A DNA stretch of 64,000 bases, taken from the NCBI GenBank assembly GCA_038373865.1, contig JAXGGA010005142.1:1-64000 (forward strand), in the 5' to 3' direction. The translations under genes were made by a program, and so were the position numbers. Numbering within the stretch: position 1 is the first letter of the stretch; every line of letters starts with the position of its first letter. The DNA comes from Uloborus plumipes. Its lineage: Eukaryota > Arthropoda > Arachnida > Araneae > Uloboridae. The notes under the pieces are model-generated. The model saw only the letters and a program-made list of their open reading frames with translations, was not told where the DNA came from and did no database searches. Positions 37,166 through 48,491 of the stretch are shown here, piece after piece.

Positions 37166-38070
37166 TTTGATATTACGTTTGTATATACGTATATTAACGT
37201 AACAATAAATAAAATAGCCGAAATTCTTTAAAAAAAAAGGGCTTAATAAGGGACCTTAACTTTCAAAGGTTAAAAATAGTAATGCACTGATAAATCGGTA
37301 GTAATCCGCAACTGTGCCCATTATTCTCTGCCAATATTGGCCGATTAATCGGCTAAAAAACTATTTTTACATTAAAATTACTTTTTTAGAGTCATGAACA
37401 AATAACTATATTGAATAAATTTTTGCCAGGATGTGTGTGTGCGAGTGTTTTTGAGCAATAACGATACGGTTTATTGATTTCACTTGAAATTGTGAATGAC
37501 ATTCGCTCCTTTTTAAAAGTTAAGGAAGTGCGAAAAATATCGTGAGAAAACTCACGAGAGAATGCGTGAAAAGAGATCAGATGCTTAATCTCGTGAACAC
37601 GATAATCAAAACTAAAATAAAACTAATTGACCCCCTTTATTTTTGGTGAATTCTCACAAAAATGTGTCAAAACTCTCATGCTCGTGCGGGCGGATTTTTT
37701 TTTTTTTCTTTTCTTGTCTATTGTAATTAGTTTTGCTTAGAACAAGAAATTATGCTGAATGAATTTATTACACGAAATTATTCATTTCGAACTGAAGCTT
37801 GCACGTACCAATTTGACTCAAAACTTTCAAATTATCATGGTAGCGGTCCGCTTTATTATTTTTTTTTAATTAGATAAGGAATAAAAGCGAATGAAAGAGG
37901 TAACGGAGAAAATTAAAGATGAACCTTTTTAAGGAAAAAGGAATCTGATTTTGAAAAGAAGGAACTTTTAGGGGCTTGGAACTGAAAAGAAGATTATTTG
38001 GGAGCCCTGCCGTTGAAACTGGACCATTTTAGCGCCCCTCACACAGATGAAATCTCGGCACTCAGGTCCA
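37166..38070. other. AT-rich stretch without recognised features
   Basis: No gene or repeat was identified between the minisatellite and the SINE-like fragment. Confidence 0.5.
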
Positions 38071-38074
38071 ACAG

Positions 38075-38250
38075 TCATGTCAGATTCGGTAGCCCGCTCA
38101 GCGTTTTTAAGTCTCATACTCAGGTTCGATTCCGGTTTGACCAACTTAGCTTTTATCTCTTCACTGGCCCCATAAAATAAGTTCCACTGCCAGGCAGTCT
38201 TGGAAACTAAATTTTAGAGGTTATGCGCGGTCCCCCAGCAGATACCTTCC
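38075..38250 (+). repeat. tRNA-like SINE fragment
   Basis: TCGGTAGCCCGCTCAGCG resembles an A box region and CAGGTTCGATTCCGG is a good B box 30 bases on, followed by a non-tRNA body. The anticodon stem is not formed. Confidence 0.5.
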
Positions 38251-39667
38251 TTTCTGTTTGCTTCACATTTATCGCCCTCTCCCTGTCTCTTTACTTTTAA
38301 TGCTTTTCTATTTTATTCGGAAATTTATTAGCATGCGTTACAAAATTACAATCAGAATAACTCTGTATCTAATTGCGAGCAATAACAAAAAGCCTCCCAT
38401 CAGATTTACCACAACGATAAACGCAATGTCTGCTGGTAACGTTCACAATTTCGTCATGAAAAATGTGACGCAAATTCCTAGTTATGTAAATGATACACTT
38501 TAAAAAATATATATATACAAATAACTGACACAGCCTTAATTTAAGCAAACACGGCTTCTTTTCGGAAAAGTGACAACAAAAGCTAAGGGAATAAAGCTGC
38601 GAATTAGCGCCCCCGCAACCGATGCTTAGCGGAATTGCAAGAAAGTACGGAAGAGCTCAATCACAGCATCCAGAGACAGCAATTTCATCCTTGCTTTAAG
38701 CTCATTTATCTGAAATGAAATAGCCAATCCCGTATTGCAGACAAACAGCTTCATATGGGAAATTGAAAATATCATCATACTGAGTAACCAAAAATGTACT
38801 AACACACCAGCGAGAGGTCCGCATGAATAGTACGGATCTATATAGACATGTTGAATGAAAGCTAAGGGTACACACACAGCTTCAAATTATCGCGACACAA
38901 CAGGAGCTGAGGTGGAATTGCAAGCAAATACAAAGCAGCTCAGTTACAGCATCCAGAGACTGAAGTTTCATCTATGCTTTGGGCTCATCAGACATTTATA
39001 GCCATAACCGAGATGCAGGTCTAAGAAGCTGAGTATATCTTCACACTGCAAGAAAGAAAAAAAAACAAAAAAAAAAAAACGTGCTTTTACCTGTACACTT
39101 TTGAAATGGAGCAATACTATTTTTACAGAGCTCTTGCCTGTGCTCTAATATATTTTTAGCTACAAGTGTGATGATATGCTCAGCTTCTATGGATGCTGTA
39201 ACCGAGCTGCCCCTTATTTGCTTGCAATTTTTACTTAGCTCCGGCTGTGATAGAATAATTTATAGCTTTATTTAAATATTGACCAATCATACAAAAAATC
39301 AATATTGTGATGTAAAAAATGACAAAACAAGAGATTCCTTCTACAATGTACATTAAAAAAAGTTGTTTTTCGTTACCTGAAGTCTTCTGAATGCAATATA
39401 TTTTGCACACAGATGCTTTGAGGTTACAAGAAAGCAACCCATTCTTCAGCATGCATCGGAAAAGGGGGCTTATACGGCCAAGAAACGATAGTTTATATTA
39501 CACGCAATTATTTAGTGAATCATAACGATGTTTGTTCACCTTATTTTTCTCACAATTAATTAATTTAACCAGGAGTGCCCCCCCCCCAAGAGCAATGGCC
39601 TCCTCCCATACAAAATTCTGTAGCGCAGTCTGCATCATGACCCCTCCCCCCCCCCGATGGGTAAGCT

Positions 39668-39965
39668 CGGGGCGGGGTAGTTTGATAAGGCACTGGACTC
39701 GTAACTGGAAAGTCCCGGGTTCGATACGTCGATCGAAGATTCACGGTGCTAGCGAATGGGAAACGGGCAAGCTAAATATGTTCATGGTCACAAAGTCCTC
39801 CAAGTTCTCATTCCAAACAATAGCTCTAGGGATGCTGAATCAGGGGTTGCTCGGCATCTGAGCTGGATCAAAAATAAAGCTCTCTTCAGGTCCCCATCGA
39901 ACATGTTGAACCACACGTAGTGGTAAGTACGGGACCCTGGAGCGTATGTGTGCGGCTGATACGCC
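39668..39965 (+). repeat. tRNA-Thr-like SINE, copy 1
   Basis: The head has GGTAGTTTGATAAGGCACTG, anticodon loop CTCGTAA (Thr-CGT-like) and B box GGGTTCGATAC. The body shares ATGTTCATGGTCACAAAGTC, CTCTTCAGG and GGGACCCTGGAG in the same order with the copy at 47.0 kb. Confidence 0.8.
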
Positions 39966-40490
39966 TGACTAAACTTTAAATTAAGATTTAAAAATTAAAT
40001 TTATTACAGAGCACATTTCATTGGTTTAGATAGTAACCCTTTGACACAAAGGTTGGCAAAAATTATTTGAAGCATACATAACGTTTGGGAGACAAAACAA
40101 AGTAAAAGTAATTTTTTTCCTAAATTGACTTTATTTAAAACAGTGGTAGATTCACCATATCGCAATTGTGACCCCCCCCCCCCCCCAAAAAAAACGCAGA
40201 TGTCCCGAAGATGGTTTCATGCCTGTTTCTCAATCTTTTTTATTTTGAAAGTGATAGTCTTGCCCCCCACCCCTCCTCCCCAAATCTGTAAATCCGCCAC
40301 TGTTTTAACACCGTGTACATGAAATTCAAAATTTCACCATTATAAGAATGTTGCATTTCCCTAGAGCATAAAAATAAGAAGAGAAAAATGCTAGTTTGAA
40401 CTTTCGGTGTCAAAAATATTTTTAGGAACAGTTGATTAAAAATGCCGAAATGTTGTTTTAGTATTTAAAAAAAAAATATCAATAGAAGTA

Positions 40491-40718
40491 CCGTAAAGTC
40501 GGGTTACTTGGACCCTAGGGGGTTACTTGAGCCCATTACAGTAAAATGATAAAATCTGGGTTTGGTACTTACTAGTTGAAGACTTGCACGTAGTTCCTCG
40601 TTTCTCCGCTAGGTAGAAGCACTCTGCAGTCTCTAACGCTAGTACCAAACCCAGATTTTATCATTTTACTGTGGGCTCAAGTAACCCCCTTGTGGGTCCA
40701 AGTAACCCGACTTTACGG
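40491..40718. mobile_element. 228-bp palindromic MITE, CCGTAAAGTCGGG ends
   Basis: TA-flanked. Arms of about 85 bases begin CCGTAAAGTCGGGTTACTTG and are complementary through CAGTAAAATGATAAAATCTG and GGGTTTGGTACT. The loop of about 55 bases has balanced composition. Confidence 0.9.
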
Positions 40719-40922
40719 TATGTTTCGAAAAAAAAAGAAGAAAACGAAAAGAGAAAAGAAAAATAATAAAAAAACGAATGTTTACAATTGTATCTATGAA
40801 AATAACTATGCAGAATTTATTGTACAGCTATGCTATTTGACGATAAAGTCTTTTAAAAGTAAATAGAATAAATTCTGTTTGCCATGTTCTTAATGTTTTT
40901 ATTTATGATAGAATTCCATGTA

Positions 40923-42342
40923 CACTGCTCGACATTGAAAATGCAACACCAAGAAGGAGTGGTCAGAAATTGATGAAATTTGGTAAGAAGACAGAGACAG
41001 CATGGAACAATAAATGATATTTATTTCAAAATAAATAAGCAAAATTTAGAGCGAGGACGGCGTCGGCTCAGTAAGAAGTAGGACCACCGCGGGCAGCGAT
41101 GCACGAAGAAACACGTCTAGGCATGGAGTCGATAAGCCTGCGGATGGTGTCCTGAGGGATGGCACTCCATTCCCTTTCAACCATTTGCCACAGTTCGTCC
41201 TCTGAACGAGGCAGTGACAGGTTCTGCAAACGGCGTTCAATCACGTCCCACACATGTTCGATTGGTGACAAGTCAGGAGAGTATGGTGGCCAGGAAAGCA
41301 TCTGTACACCTCGTAGAGCATGTTGGCTGATTCGAGTACTGTGAGGCCGGGCGTTATCCTGTTGAAAAATTGCATTTGGCAGACCCTGAAGGTAGGGGAT
41401 TGCCACCGGCCGCAGTACATTATCTACATATCGTTGGGCCGTCATAGTGCCCAGAATACGAACTAGAGGTGATACGGAATTGTATGCAATAGCGCCCCAA
41501 ACCATTATGCCACGTTGTCGCGCTGTGGGGCGTTCCACAGTTACTGCCGGATTCGATATTTCTCCACGTCGACGCCACACACGTATGCGATGACTATCGC
41601 TGGACAAACAGAAGCGGGATTCATCTGAGAACACTACGGTTTGCCATTCTGCCATCCACATCGCTCTGGTCCCACACCATTCCAAACGTTGGAGTCTGTG
41701 CTGTGAGGTCAATGGCAGTCTTCTTAGCGGGCGCCGTGATTGCAGGCCACGTGCAACCAGTCGACGGGAAATGGTTCTGGTCGATACAGGAACATCCAGG
41801 GTACCTTGCACGTGTTGCAGAATCGACGTACAAGTGACTTGCGGGTCCGCCACAGCTTGTCGGTGAATCCGTCGATCCAAGCGGTCTGACGTCACTCTGG
41901 CTGCACCTGCACCCCTCAATGTGGCTACATTTCCTCTTTCCAACCATCTCCGACACAGCCGATGCACAGTGCTTGCATCCATGTGGGTATCAGCTGCAAT
42001 TTGACGTTTGGACCAACCTCCCCTTCTCAGTCCGATCACCATACCCCTTGTAAAGTCGTCTATATGCTGGAAGTGTCTTCGTTGAGGACGGCATTGCATT
42101 TCCTCCTATCACACGTATCCTTCGAGACAAAAACCAAATTTCTCCGATAATTAGTCGGGCAGAAAAACCAACATGAACATAGCCCACTTTTCAACTACAT
42201 TCTCTTATATCTTACTTCACGTGCGTCGGAGAGCTGCGCATTTCATATCATTTGCATAACTCAGTGACGTGCGTCTACGGTAAAATTTGCATGAATTTCT
42301 GACCACTCCTTCTTGGTGTTGCATTTTCAATGTCGAGCAGTG
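40923..42342 (-). mobile_element. 1420-bp Tc1-like element with perfect 49-bp TIRs
   Basis: It starts CACTGCTCGACATTGAAAAT and ends in the exact complement; 49 of 49 terminal bases match, inside a TA duplication (40921-40922, 42343-42344). It contains one intact transposase gene. Perfect ends plus an open gene mean recent insertion. Confidence 0.97.
41068..42099 (-). CDS. Tc1-like transposase, 343 aa, apparently intact (DD32E spacing)
   Basis: DDE transposase that would bind the element's inverted repeats and move it by cut-and-paste to TA sites. ATG at 42099. The N-terminal part has paired HTH units (RGMVIGLRRGGWSKRQIAAD, then STVHRLCRRWLERG; second unit SILQHV...STRTISRRL). The catalytic core has SDESRF with D159, FQQDNARPH with D248 and SPDLSPIEHVWD with E281. 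Thirty-two residues separate D248 and E281, where classical Tc1 has 34. The length is normal for the family, with no stops or frameshifts. The GC-richer composition contrasts with the surroundings, as expected for a selected or newly arrived element. Confidence 0.95.
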   Translation of the reverse strand: MQCRPQRRHFQHIDDFTRGMVIGLRRGGWSKRQIAADTHMDASTVHRLCRRWLERGNVATLRGAGAARVTSDRLDRRIHRQAVADPQVTCTSILQHVQGTLDVPVSTRTISRRLVARGLQSRRPLRRLPLTSQHRLQRLEWCGTRAMWMAEWQTVVFSDESRFCLSSDSHRIRVWRRRGEISNPAVTVERPTARQRGIMVWGAIAYNSVSPLVRILGTMTAQRYVDNVLRPVAIPYLQGLPNAIFQQDNARPHSTRISQHALRGVQMLSWPPYSPDLSPIEHVWDVIERRLQNLSLPRSEDELWQMVEREWSAIPQDTIRRLIDSMPRRVSSCIAARGGPTSY

Positions 42343-42839
42343 TATCAAAATTTTTATAAACAATGTGGATAGAAGTCAGTAAATCACGAACTCATTTTTC
42401 CTAATGAGTTTTTTTTTTTTTTTCATTATCATTTTAATCTATGAATTTACGAAAAGTTGTAAATTTTTAACTAAAAGTTGTGCAGAGAAGTTTGATTACC
42501 AAGTTTTGACGATCAATACAAGTAGGAACCAACGAATTCTTCTTGAAATAAAATAAATTTAAAGAACAATCCGTCTCACAAATTTCGCCCAATATTTCAG
42601 ATAAAGTTTTTCAATTTGAGTGCTACGTGCAACTTTCAAAGCAATAAAGAATAAAATGTTCTTTCATAATATCAGAGTACACGAATGCTGTGATACAGAA
42701 GTTGAAACGTTAAAAAGAAACTATTATTTACAAAATAAAATGGTTTTGCACACAAAACCACAAAATGAACATATTTTTGTAAGTTTCAAAGTAAAAAAAA
42801 AAACCCTTGTTTTTTAATCCGGGAACGAACAATACAACG

Positions 42840-43130
42840 ACAACGAAATTCGAATCGCAAAATCAAAACAAATGACGTCAGAAAATCTGAGCCACACAGC
42901 GCTCAAGTGGCAGAATTAAAAAGCTCAGTTGTTTCTTCACTCTTCGAAGGGAATTCAAACAATGTAAGTACAGCGACATTTAGTGGAGCCATGTCTGAAG
43001 GAAGCAGGGAGTAAAAGGAAGGAGATGGATCTCCATGATACCGGTTTGGCAACAAAATTTCACTTCCGCCAGGGAGCGCTGCTGCAACCTTAATTTGTTT
43101 ACATCCCGTAGTCTAGCGTTTTAAAGGGCA
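42840..43130 (+). repeat. GC-richer dispersed repeat half, with CTCF-like motif
   Basis: It shares TAAAAGGAAGGAG...ATCTCC...TTTGGCAAC with the complement of 44020-44260. CCGCCAGGGAGCGCT at 43066-43080 resembles the CTCF core, and a TGACGTCA site lies near 42872. It may be a regulatory region or an inverted repeat arm. Confidence 0.45.
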
Positions 43131-43354
43131 TTTAAATAAGGGAATTTCCTAAATATTAGGAAATTTAAAGCTGTTTTTGCTATGAAAGCTGTTTAGAGAA
43201 GCATAGAACACTTTACTTCATCCTACGTTTATAATATATTTTGCATTCGAAGCGTTAATTTTTGCTTTTGAAGCGAATCTTTTAAAACCTAATTTGATCT
43301 CCTGTCACTTAGGTGAAGAGCTTAATGATTTATAAATTTCTTCATTGCATAGGT

Positions 43355-43770
43355 GCCCATGGGGGGGGGGGGGCTATTATGGCGCAAGTTGCGCCATTAA
43401 AAAAAATTTTTTGGGGGGGTGGGAGGGAAAAACTAATTTATTTATTTTTTTGAATTATTTATTGATTATTTTTTTTAATTTAAATTATTTACTGTTTTTT
43501 TTTAAATTATTCCTTAATTTATTTTTTTTAATTTAAATTATTTCTTTGTTATTATTTTTTATTTGTTTTTTTTTTGTGTGTGTGCTTGGAATGTCTGGAA
43601 GAGAAAAAAAGTGATTCTATTCTGCGCAAAATTAATACTTTTAAAAAATTAGTAATTTTGTAAAAAATAATAGTTATAATTTAAAAAACAAACAAATAAT
43701 GTTTCAAAAAATAAATAAATATTATTTAAAGAAATAAATAAGTAATATTAAAAAAAATAAATAAAACAAA
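43355..43770. repeat. G run and AT low-complexity tract
   Basis: A run of about 14 G, then TTTATT/AATTATTT-type low complexity with no coding potential. Confidence 0.8.
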
Positions 43771-44019
43771 ATACATTAATAAAAAAAGAGGCAAAAATAA
43801 AAAGCACAAAAGGGAAATGAAATATGAGAAAGTAAATAACTTTCAAAAATCATAATGTTTAACATTTCTCTTTCGTGGGGATAATTGTGCCCCATATCTG
43901 ACCTCTCAATTACCACGCATCCGCTACCCGAAAAGCGCCGGCTACCTTCCGTCGGTCTCCCCGCTGACCCCGCCGAAAGCTCGGGGTCCTCGGCGAAATT
44001 CTCCTTCCCCTTCTCCGTC

Positions 44020-44260
44020 AGCACAAGCGACAGAGTCGAGAGATCATAAGTCAATCGGCTTCAGCGCCATCTCTCGGCAGTGGAAAAATCGGGACACATT
44101 TTCACCCGCGTTGCCAAAGGAGATGAGGCTCCTTCCTTTTAGCCTCCTTGGAAGGAAGCAAGAGCATAAACAAATTGAAGCGCAATCTGAGTGGAGTAGT
44201 AGAGGAGAAAGCTGCAATACAAGCAGCTGACGTCATTCTGGTAGACAAACAAACACCACG
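44020..44260 (-). repeat. GC-richer repeat half facing 42.84 kb
   Basis: Complementary layout to 42840-43130 over AAAAGGAAGGAG and TTTGGCAAC. CAGCGCCATCTCTCGG lies at 44062-44077 and TGACGTCA near 44230. A 90-codon open frame runs leftward from 44054 (LSTLSLVLTEKGKENFAEDP), but it has no ATG at that point and was not recognised. Confidence 0.4.
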
Positions 44261-45186
44261 TGTTGATGACAGCTAAACATACTTGAAACGTCGTCTGTTT
44301 TTCTTACCGATGATTCACTCCGTAATCTTTTTTCTTATGGATTTGACAGTTATTTTGGCCTGTTCTTTTTTCAGTTTTGGCTTGTTTTGTTTGTATTTCA
44401 TACTGATGTTTCATTTTCCACGCATTAATCATTTTAAAAAGTATTATTTACTAAATTCTCCGTGTTTTTAACCACTGAGTAGAATAACAAGGAACTGTCA
44501 GCTAATATGCTTGTTTTGATAGGATTTGATTGTTTATAATGCATTAAATAGTCATAAACTGTGGAGCTATCGATCCTTCTTTTTTTTCTTTTGTATTTGT
44601 ACGGTAAATTAAACGCGCATCTGATAAAAATTCATTTTTACTTAATAAATACGGATCCTAATTGTTAATAATCTTGATTTTATCAATGTATCTTTTTTTT
44701 TTTTTTTGCTTTGCTATGAAGGCTTTTACAAGACTCGAAATACATTTTACACTTAAAAAAAGGCTAAAAAAGCAACTGCGCACTCGCAATACCATGCTAC
44801 ACATACGGTAAACATGGAGTTGCTTGTCCACCAGGAACGGTTGCTAGGCTCCGTTGCTATGCAAAAAGCACGTGGCTGCTACTGCCCTATTGCGCTTGTC
44901 GAGTAACACTAAAAAAATCGCGATTTGTACTTTTCGTATATATTGAGCCTTTTTTTATGCTCTTTTCTCGTATAACCGCGATACAGCAGAAGTTATAAGA
45001 AGTAGCGAATCAATTAAGTAAATTAGTCAACAGACATTCATTCCCTTACGATCAGCCGTCCTGAGCAGACGTGCTTTCTCTCTGATGACAGACCACTCTC
45101 AGAGAAGGGAAGGGAAAGATGGAACCGGGAGTTAAGGCGTAGAGGCCCTTTTTAGGTCCTCGAAACCGACTCTTGGGGAAACTGAT
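44261..45186. other. Intergenic stretch without recognised features
   Basis: AT-rich to 45.0 kb, then more balanced sequence that may be the 5' region of the retroelement fragment to its right. Confidence 0.5.
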
Positions 45187-46350
45187 CTCTAACCATCGAC
45201 TCAATTACTGGTGAAAACACTCCCACTGACGAAGCCACTGAGGCTGACTTCTATTTCAAACAACTATTTACTTATTTTGGTTACTGTGACGGTCAAGTTT
45301 ACTTGGAAATCGCAAACTGCAAAGATGTTGAAACTCTGAAAGCAATGGTGCTCACTCTCAATAGGATGCGGAACGAGGTCAAGGAAGCGCTATTCACGAC
45401 CCCCAAATACGTGCAGCTCATTTGATATTCGGACAAGAAAGACTCTTCTCATTACTCGAGGAAAAATTAAAGACTAACCAACCCTCCAGACCTACCGATG
45501 CAAGCACCCCCAAACCAACCTACCCAACAGCTGCTACAAAGATATTACCTCCTGTTCGTCGCCCTACGATTTTGATCGTCGAGGCTGAAAAACCTACAGT
45601 TCTCGAAAAGGAAATCCAAGATCCTTGCTACCGTCATCCGGGATACGACCAAAATCAAGCCTTCCTCTGACGAGGAATTCAAAAAAGTCAATGCTTACCT
45701 GGATGATAAGAAGCATCCAATCAACACGGATCGCCTAAAGGAAGAAAGACCCATAAAGATAGTCATCCGGAGTCTCCCGACTGACTTCCCGAAAGAGGAC
45801 ATCGAGAATAAACTTCAGGAACTAGGATTCTCCATCTCGAACATCATTCAGTTCACCCGAGGTAAAGCCCAGGACTTCAAACGAGCCTATCTCTCTTCAT
45901 GGTCTTCCTGCCAAGGACTCCCAAGAATGTATAAATATCTAAGATCCGCTCTATCTCCGCTTTTCGAGTCAGGATGGATCGTCCAGTGCTATAGGTGCCA
46001 ACGATATTCGCACAAAACATTCAACTGCACTCTCCCTCCAGCATGTTTCAGATGTGCCGAAGCACATGATAGCAGATCCTGCCTCGCTGCTAAAGATGCC
46101 AAGCCATGCTGTGTCAACTGCAAAGAAACCCAACCTCGAAGGAGCCCACTCCGCCTGCAGAACCAGTGACCCCAGCCCCAAGGCCTGCGGTTACAGTCAA
46201 CCATGAGTCACTTGACATCAGCCTGACCCCGCCAAAGCAAAAGGACCTTATGGAGACCGACGAGGAAAAAGTTCCAACACGGATCACTCCTAAGACCTAC
46301 AATGCACCCGCCTTCAAACCCAAGATCTTCTCTTTAAAGGGAAAATGATG
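45187..46350 (+). pseudogene. Non-LTR retrotransposon ORF1 (zinc-knuckle Gag-like), decayed
   Basis: A plus-strand ORF1 broken by at least three frame changes or stops. Pieces in order: SLTIDSITGENTPTDEATEA...LYLEIANCKD-type start (to about 45424), a Pro/Thr-rich linker, then KEERPIKIVIRSLPTDFPKE and DIENKLQELGFSISNIIQF, an RRM-like segment typical of arthropod jockey-type ORF1. Then come zinc knuckles CYRCQRYSHKTFNC (CX2CX4HX4C), CFRCAEAHDSRSC and a partial CCVNC. Such proteins bind the element RNA. No reverse transcriptase follows, so the copy is incomplete. A Gag from another retroelement class is less likely because of the RRM-like block. Confidence 0.8.
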
Positions 46351-47019
46351 TCGTCTTTCCGCATGCCCTCATCATGCCCCGAGTAGTAGAAACTGCAATA
46401 ATTTAATTGTGTGGAAAACATGCCAGTTATGTTCATCGGTGGAAAAAAAAAAGAGAATACATTTTCTGAGAAACATTTAACTGTAATCATTATTATTATT
46501 TTGTGATGTCAAATTCAAAGCTTTTTTTAAAGTGCTTCGGGGAAGAAAAGAAAAGCACGATATATTCAAACAAACGATGTAACGAGTGGCTACTGTAAAA
46601 GGGTGTGTTAATGCTCGTTTTGTACAGTCTGAATAAAAAAAAAGTCTGCCGGTAAGCCGACCATAAATGAAAACATTTTGGGGATATTAACCCGTTGAAT
46701 ACTTATAGGAGAGAGAATTTCCTACTCCTCAGCATTGAAGCTCGCAGCCTGAATCTCCAGCGAGTATAGCAAAGCGTTTCTCATAATAAAACATCTTCTG
46801 TTCTATAAGAAAAGACTGTCTCTTCTGACATTCCAAACAATATCCTGCAGAGAGCCTCTCTTACTTTCTCTAGTCTATAATTTCGCCGACGATAGCTTTA
46901 AAACGTGTCTTTAGGATAAATCCGCCACATCTTCCCTTCGAACAGTGGTTGCTCAACCTGCGTCTCGTAGGCCATGTGCTTCTAGCGAAGATATCACATG
47001 TGGCCCCAGTGTTTCAAAT
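46351..47019. other. Stretch without recognised features
   Basis: No endonuclease or reverse transcriptase signature follows the ORF1 remnant. Confidence 0.5.
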
Positions 47020-47295
47020 TGGGGCCGTGGTAGCCCGATCGGTTAGCGTCGGACTCGTAACCGGAGGGTCCTGAGCTCTATCCCAGCCGACCAAAGATTC
47101 TTCATTAATGGTGGCTGGGGGACGTTAAAAATGTTCATGGTCACAAAGTCCTCCAAACGTGAAACGATACCTCTGAGGATGCTGGGCCAGGGGTTTGCTC
47201 GGCCCTTGGTCTGGTTCAAAAATAGCAGAGCGCTCTTCAGGGCCTATCCCGGTTAAACCACGAGTTACAGGGGGACCCTGGAGTGAAGGGAAGTT
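47020..47295 (+). repeat. tRNA-Thr-like SINE, copy 2
   Basis: The head GCCGTGGTAGCCCGATCGGT-TAGCGTCGG, loop CTCGTAA and decayed B box GAGCTCTATCCC are followed by the same body blocks as at 39.7 kb: ATGTTCATGGTCACAAAGTC, GGATGCTG, GCTCGGC, GGGACCCTGGAG. This confirms a family and not a tRNA gene. Confidence 0.82.
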
Positions 47296-48084
47296 TTTCA
47301 AATCAAAAACAGTGATTAGTTACAAATTTGGATCCACATATTCGGAATTTTGTTTCTGGAAAATAAATATAGTTAATTTTAAAAAAATATATGAATTAAT
47401 AATAAAAACAATTCTATTTGTAATCTTTCAGCCTTTTCCGTGTTTTCTCATGTTAGTCAGCAAAATATTATGCATTTAAAAATTTTAGAAGTGTTCTGGC
47501 CCGCGGCAATCATTTTAATATGAGTTGCAATCCTCGGGTTAGAACAAGTTGGGTACCAGTGTCCTAATGCGGTTTTAGAGCATCAATCCCAAAAAAGAGT
47601 CTCTGGACCCTTTGTCCAACGTCTCAAAGCGCGAAAAAAAATTCATTTTTTTCGCCTTAAATTTTGAATTTATTTCTAAGAGAGAACCACTTTCTTTTTT
47701 CCCTATCGCCTCAATATACCCGAAAATTACATTCAAAAAGCCCAAACGCAAAAAAACATCTGAGGACAGCTCAGCCCTCACTTTTCTCCTGAAGTCATAA
47801 AATACAGATTGAAATGCGTCTTTAAAGCTTCAGTTTTGAATATTTGCTGCTAATGCTATTTAGGGTACATAGCAAGATTTGTTTATAAACTTTCCCCCTT
47901 TAGAAATTTTTAAGGCATGGAACGTTTTTTTTTTCTTTCGAAAAGAGGTTGACGTAACTGACCTAAGCTCAAGTGGAAAGTTGCTGCAACAACAACACAA
48001 TATATGTTTTGAACGATATTTTCAACTTAAAAGACTTTGGTGGTACCTAAAATTTTGAGCTTCAGAAAAAAGGAGGCACAGAAC

Positions 48085-48250
48085 AAGCTTCTGTAATGAA
48101 TAATTAACTGCTGTCAGCAGTAGATAGCAATTTCGTCAGTTAATGATGAGGGAAAAAGAAAGGCATGGAGCAATTTTCTTCAATGAATAATTAACTGTTC
48201 TCAACACATAGTAGATAGCAATTTCCTCCGTTAATGATGAAAATGAAAGT
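48085..48250 (+). repeat. Two-copy tandem duplication of about 80 bp
   Basis: AATGAATAATTAACTG...TAGATAGCAATTTC...GTTAATGATGA occurs at 48096 and again at 48182. The flanks 47296-48084 and 48251-48491 show nothing recognisable. Confidence 0.75.
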
Positions 48251-48491
48251 TTCAAGAATGCAATGTTAGAGTTATGGTAACAGCGAAAGAAAAACTTAAA
48301 TTAAAGCTCTGTATCCACTTAAGCCTCCCGTATAAGATTCAATATTTGCGATCTTCAAAAATCAAGAAAAATAAGCGATTAAGGGCTCAAAAAAGCTAAA
48401 CAAATTAGTAAAAACAAACAACCGCGATTTAAAAAAAATAATAAAAAATTCTGTAGGGACTCTTTGCAGGTGAAATTAATGGCTTATGCAT

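Noticed and set aside
36930..37231. 60-codon hydrophobic open frame resembling a membrane peptide
   Set aside because: It is produced by the T-rich minisatellite.
47020..47095. Functional tRNA-Thr gene
   Set aside because: The B box is decayed and the same body follows another tRNA-like head at 39.7 kb, so it is a SINE.
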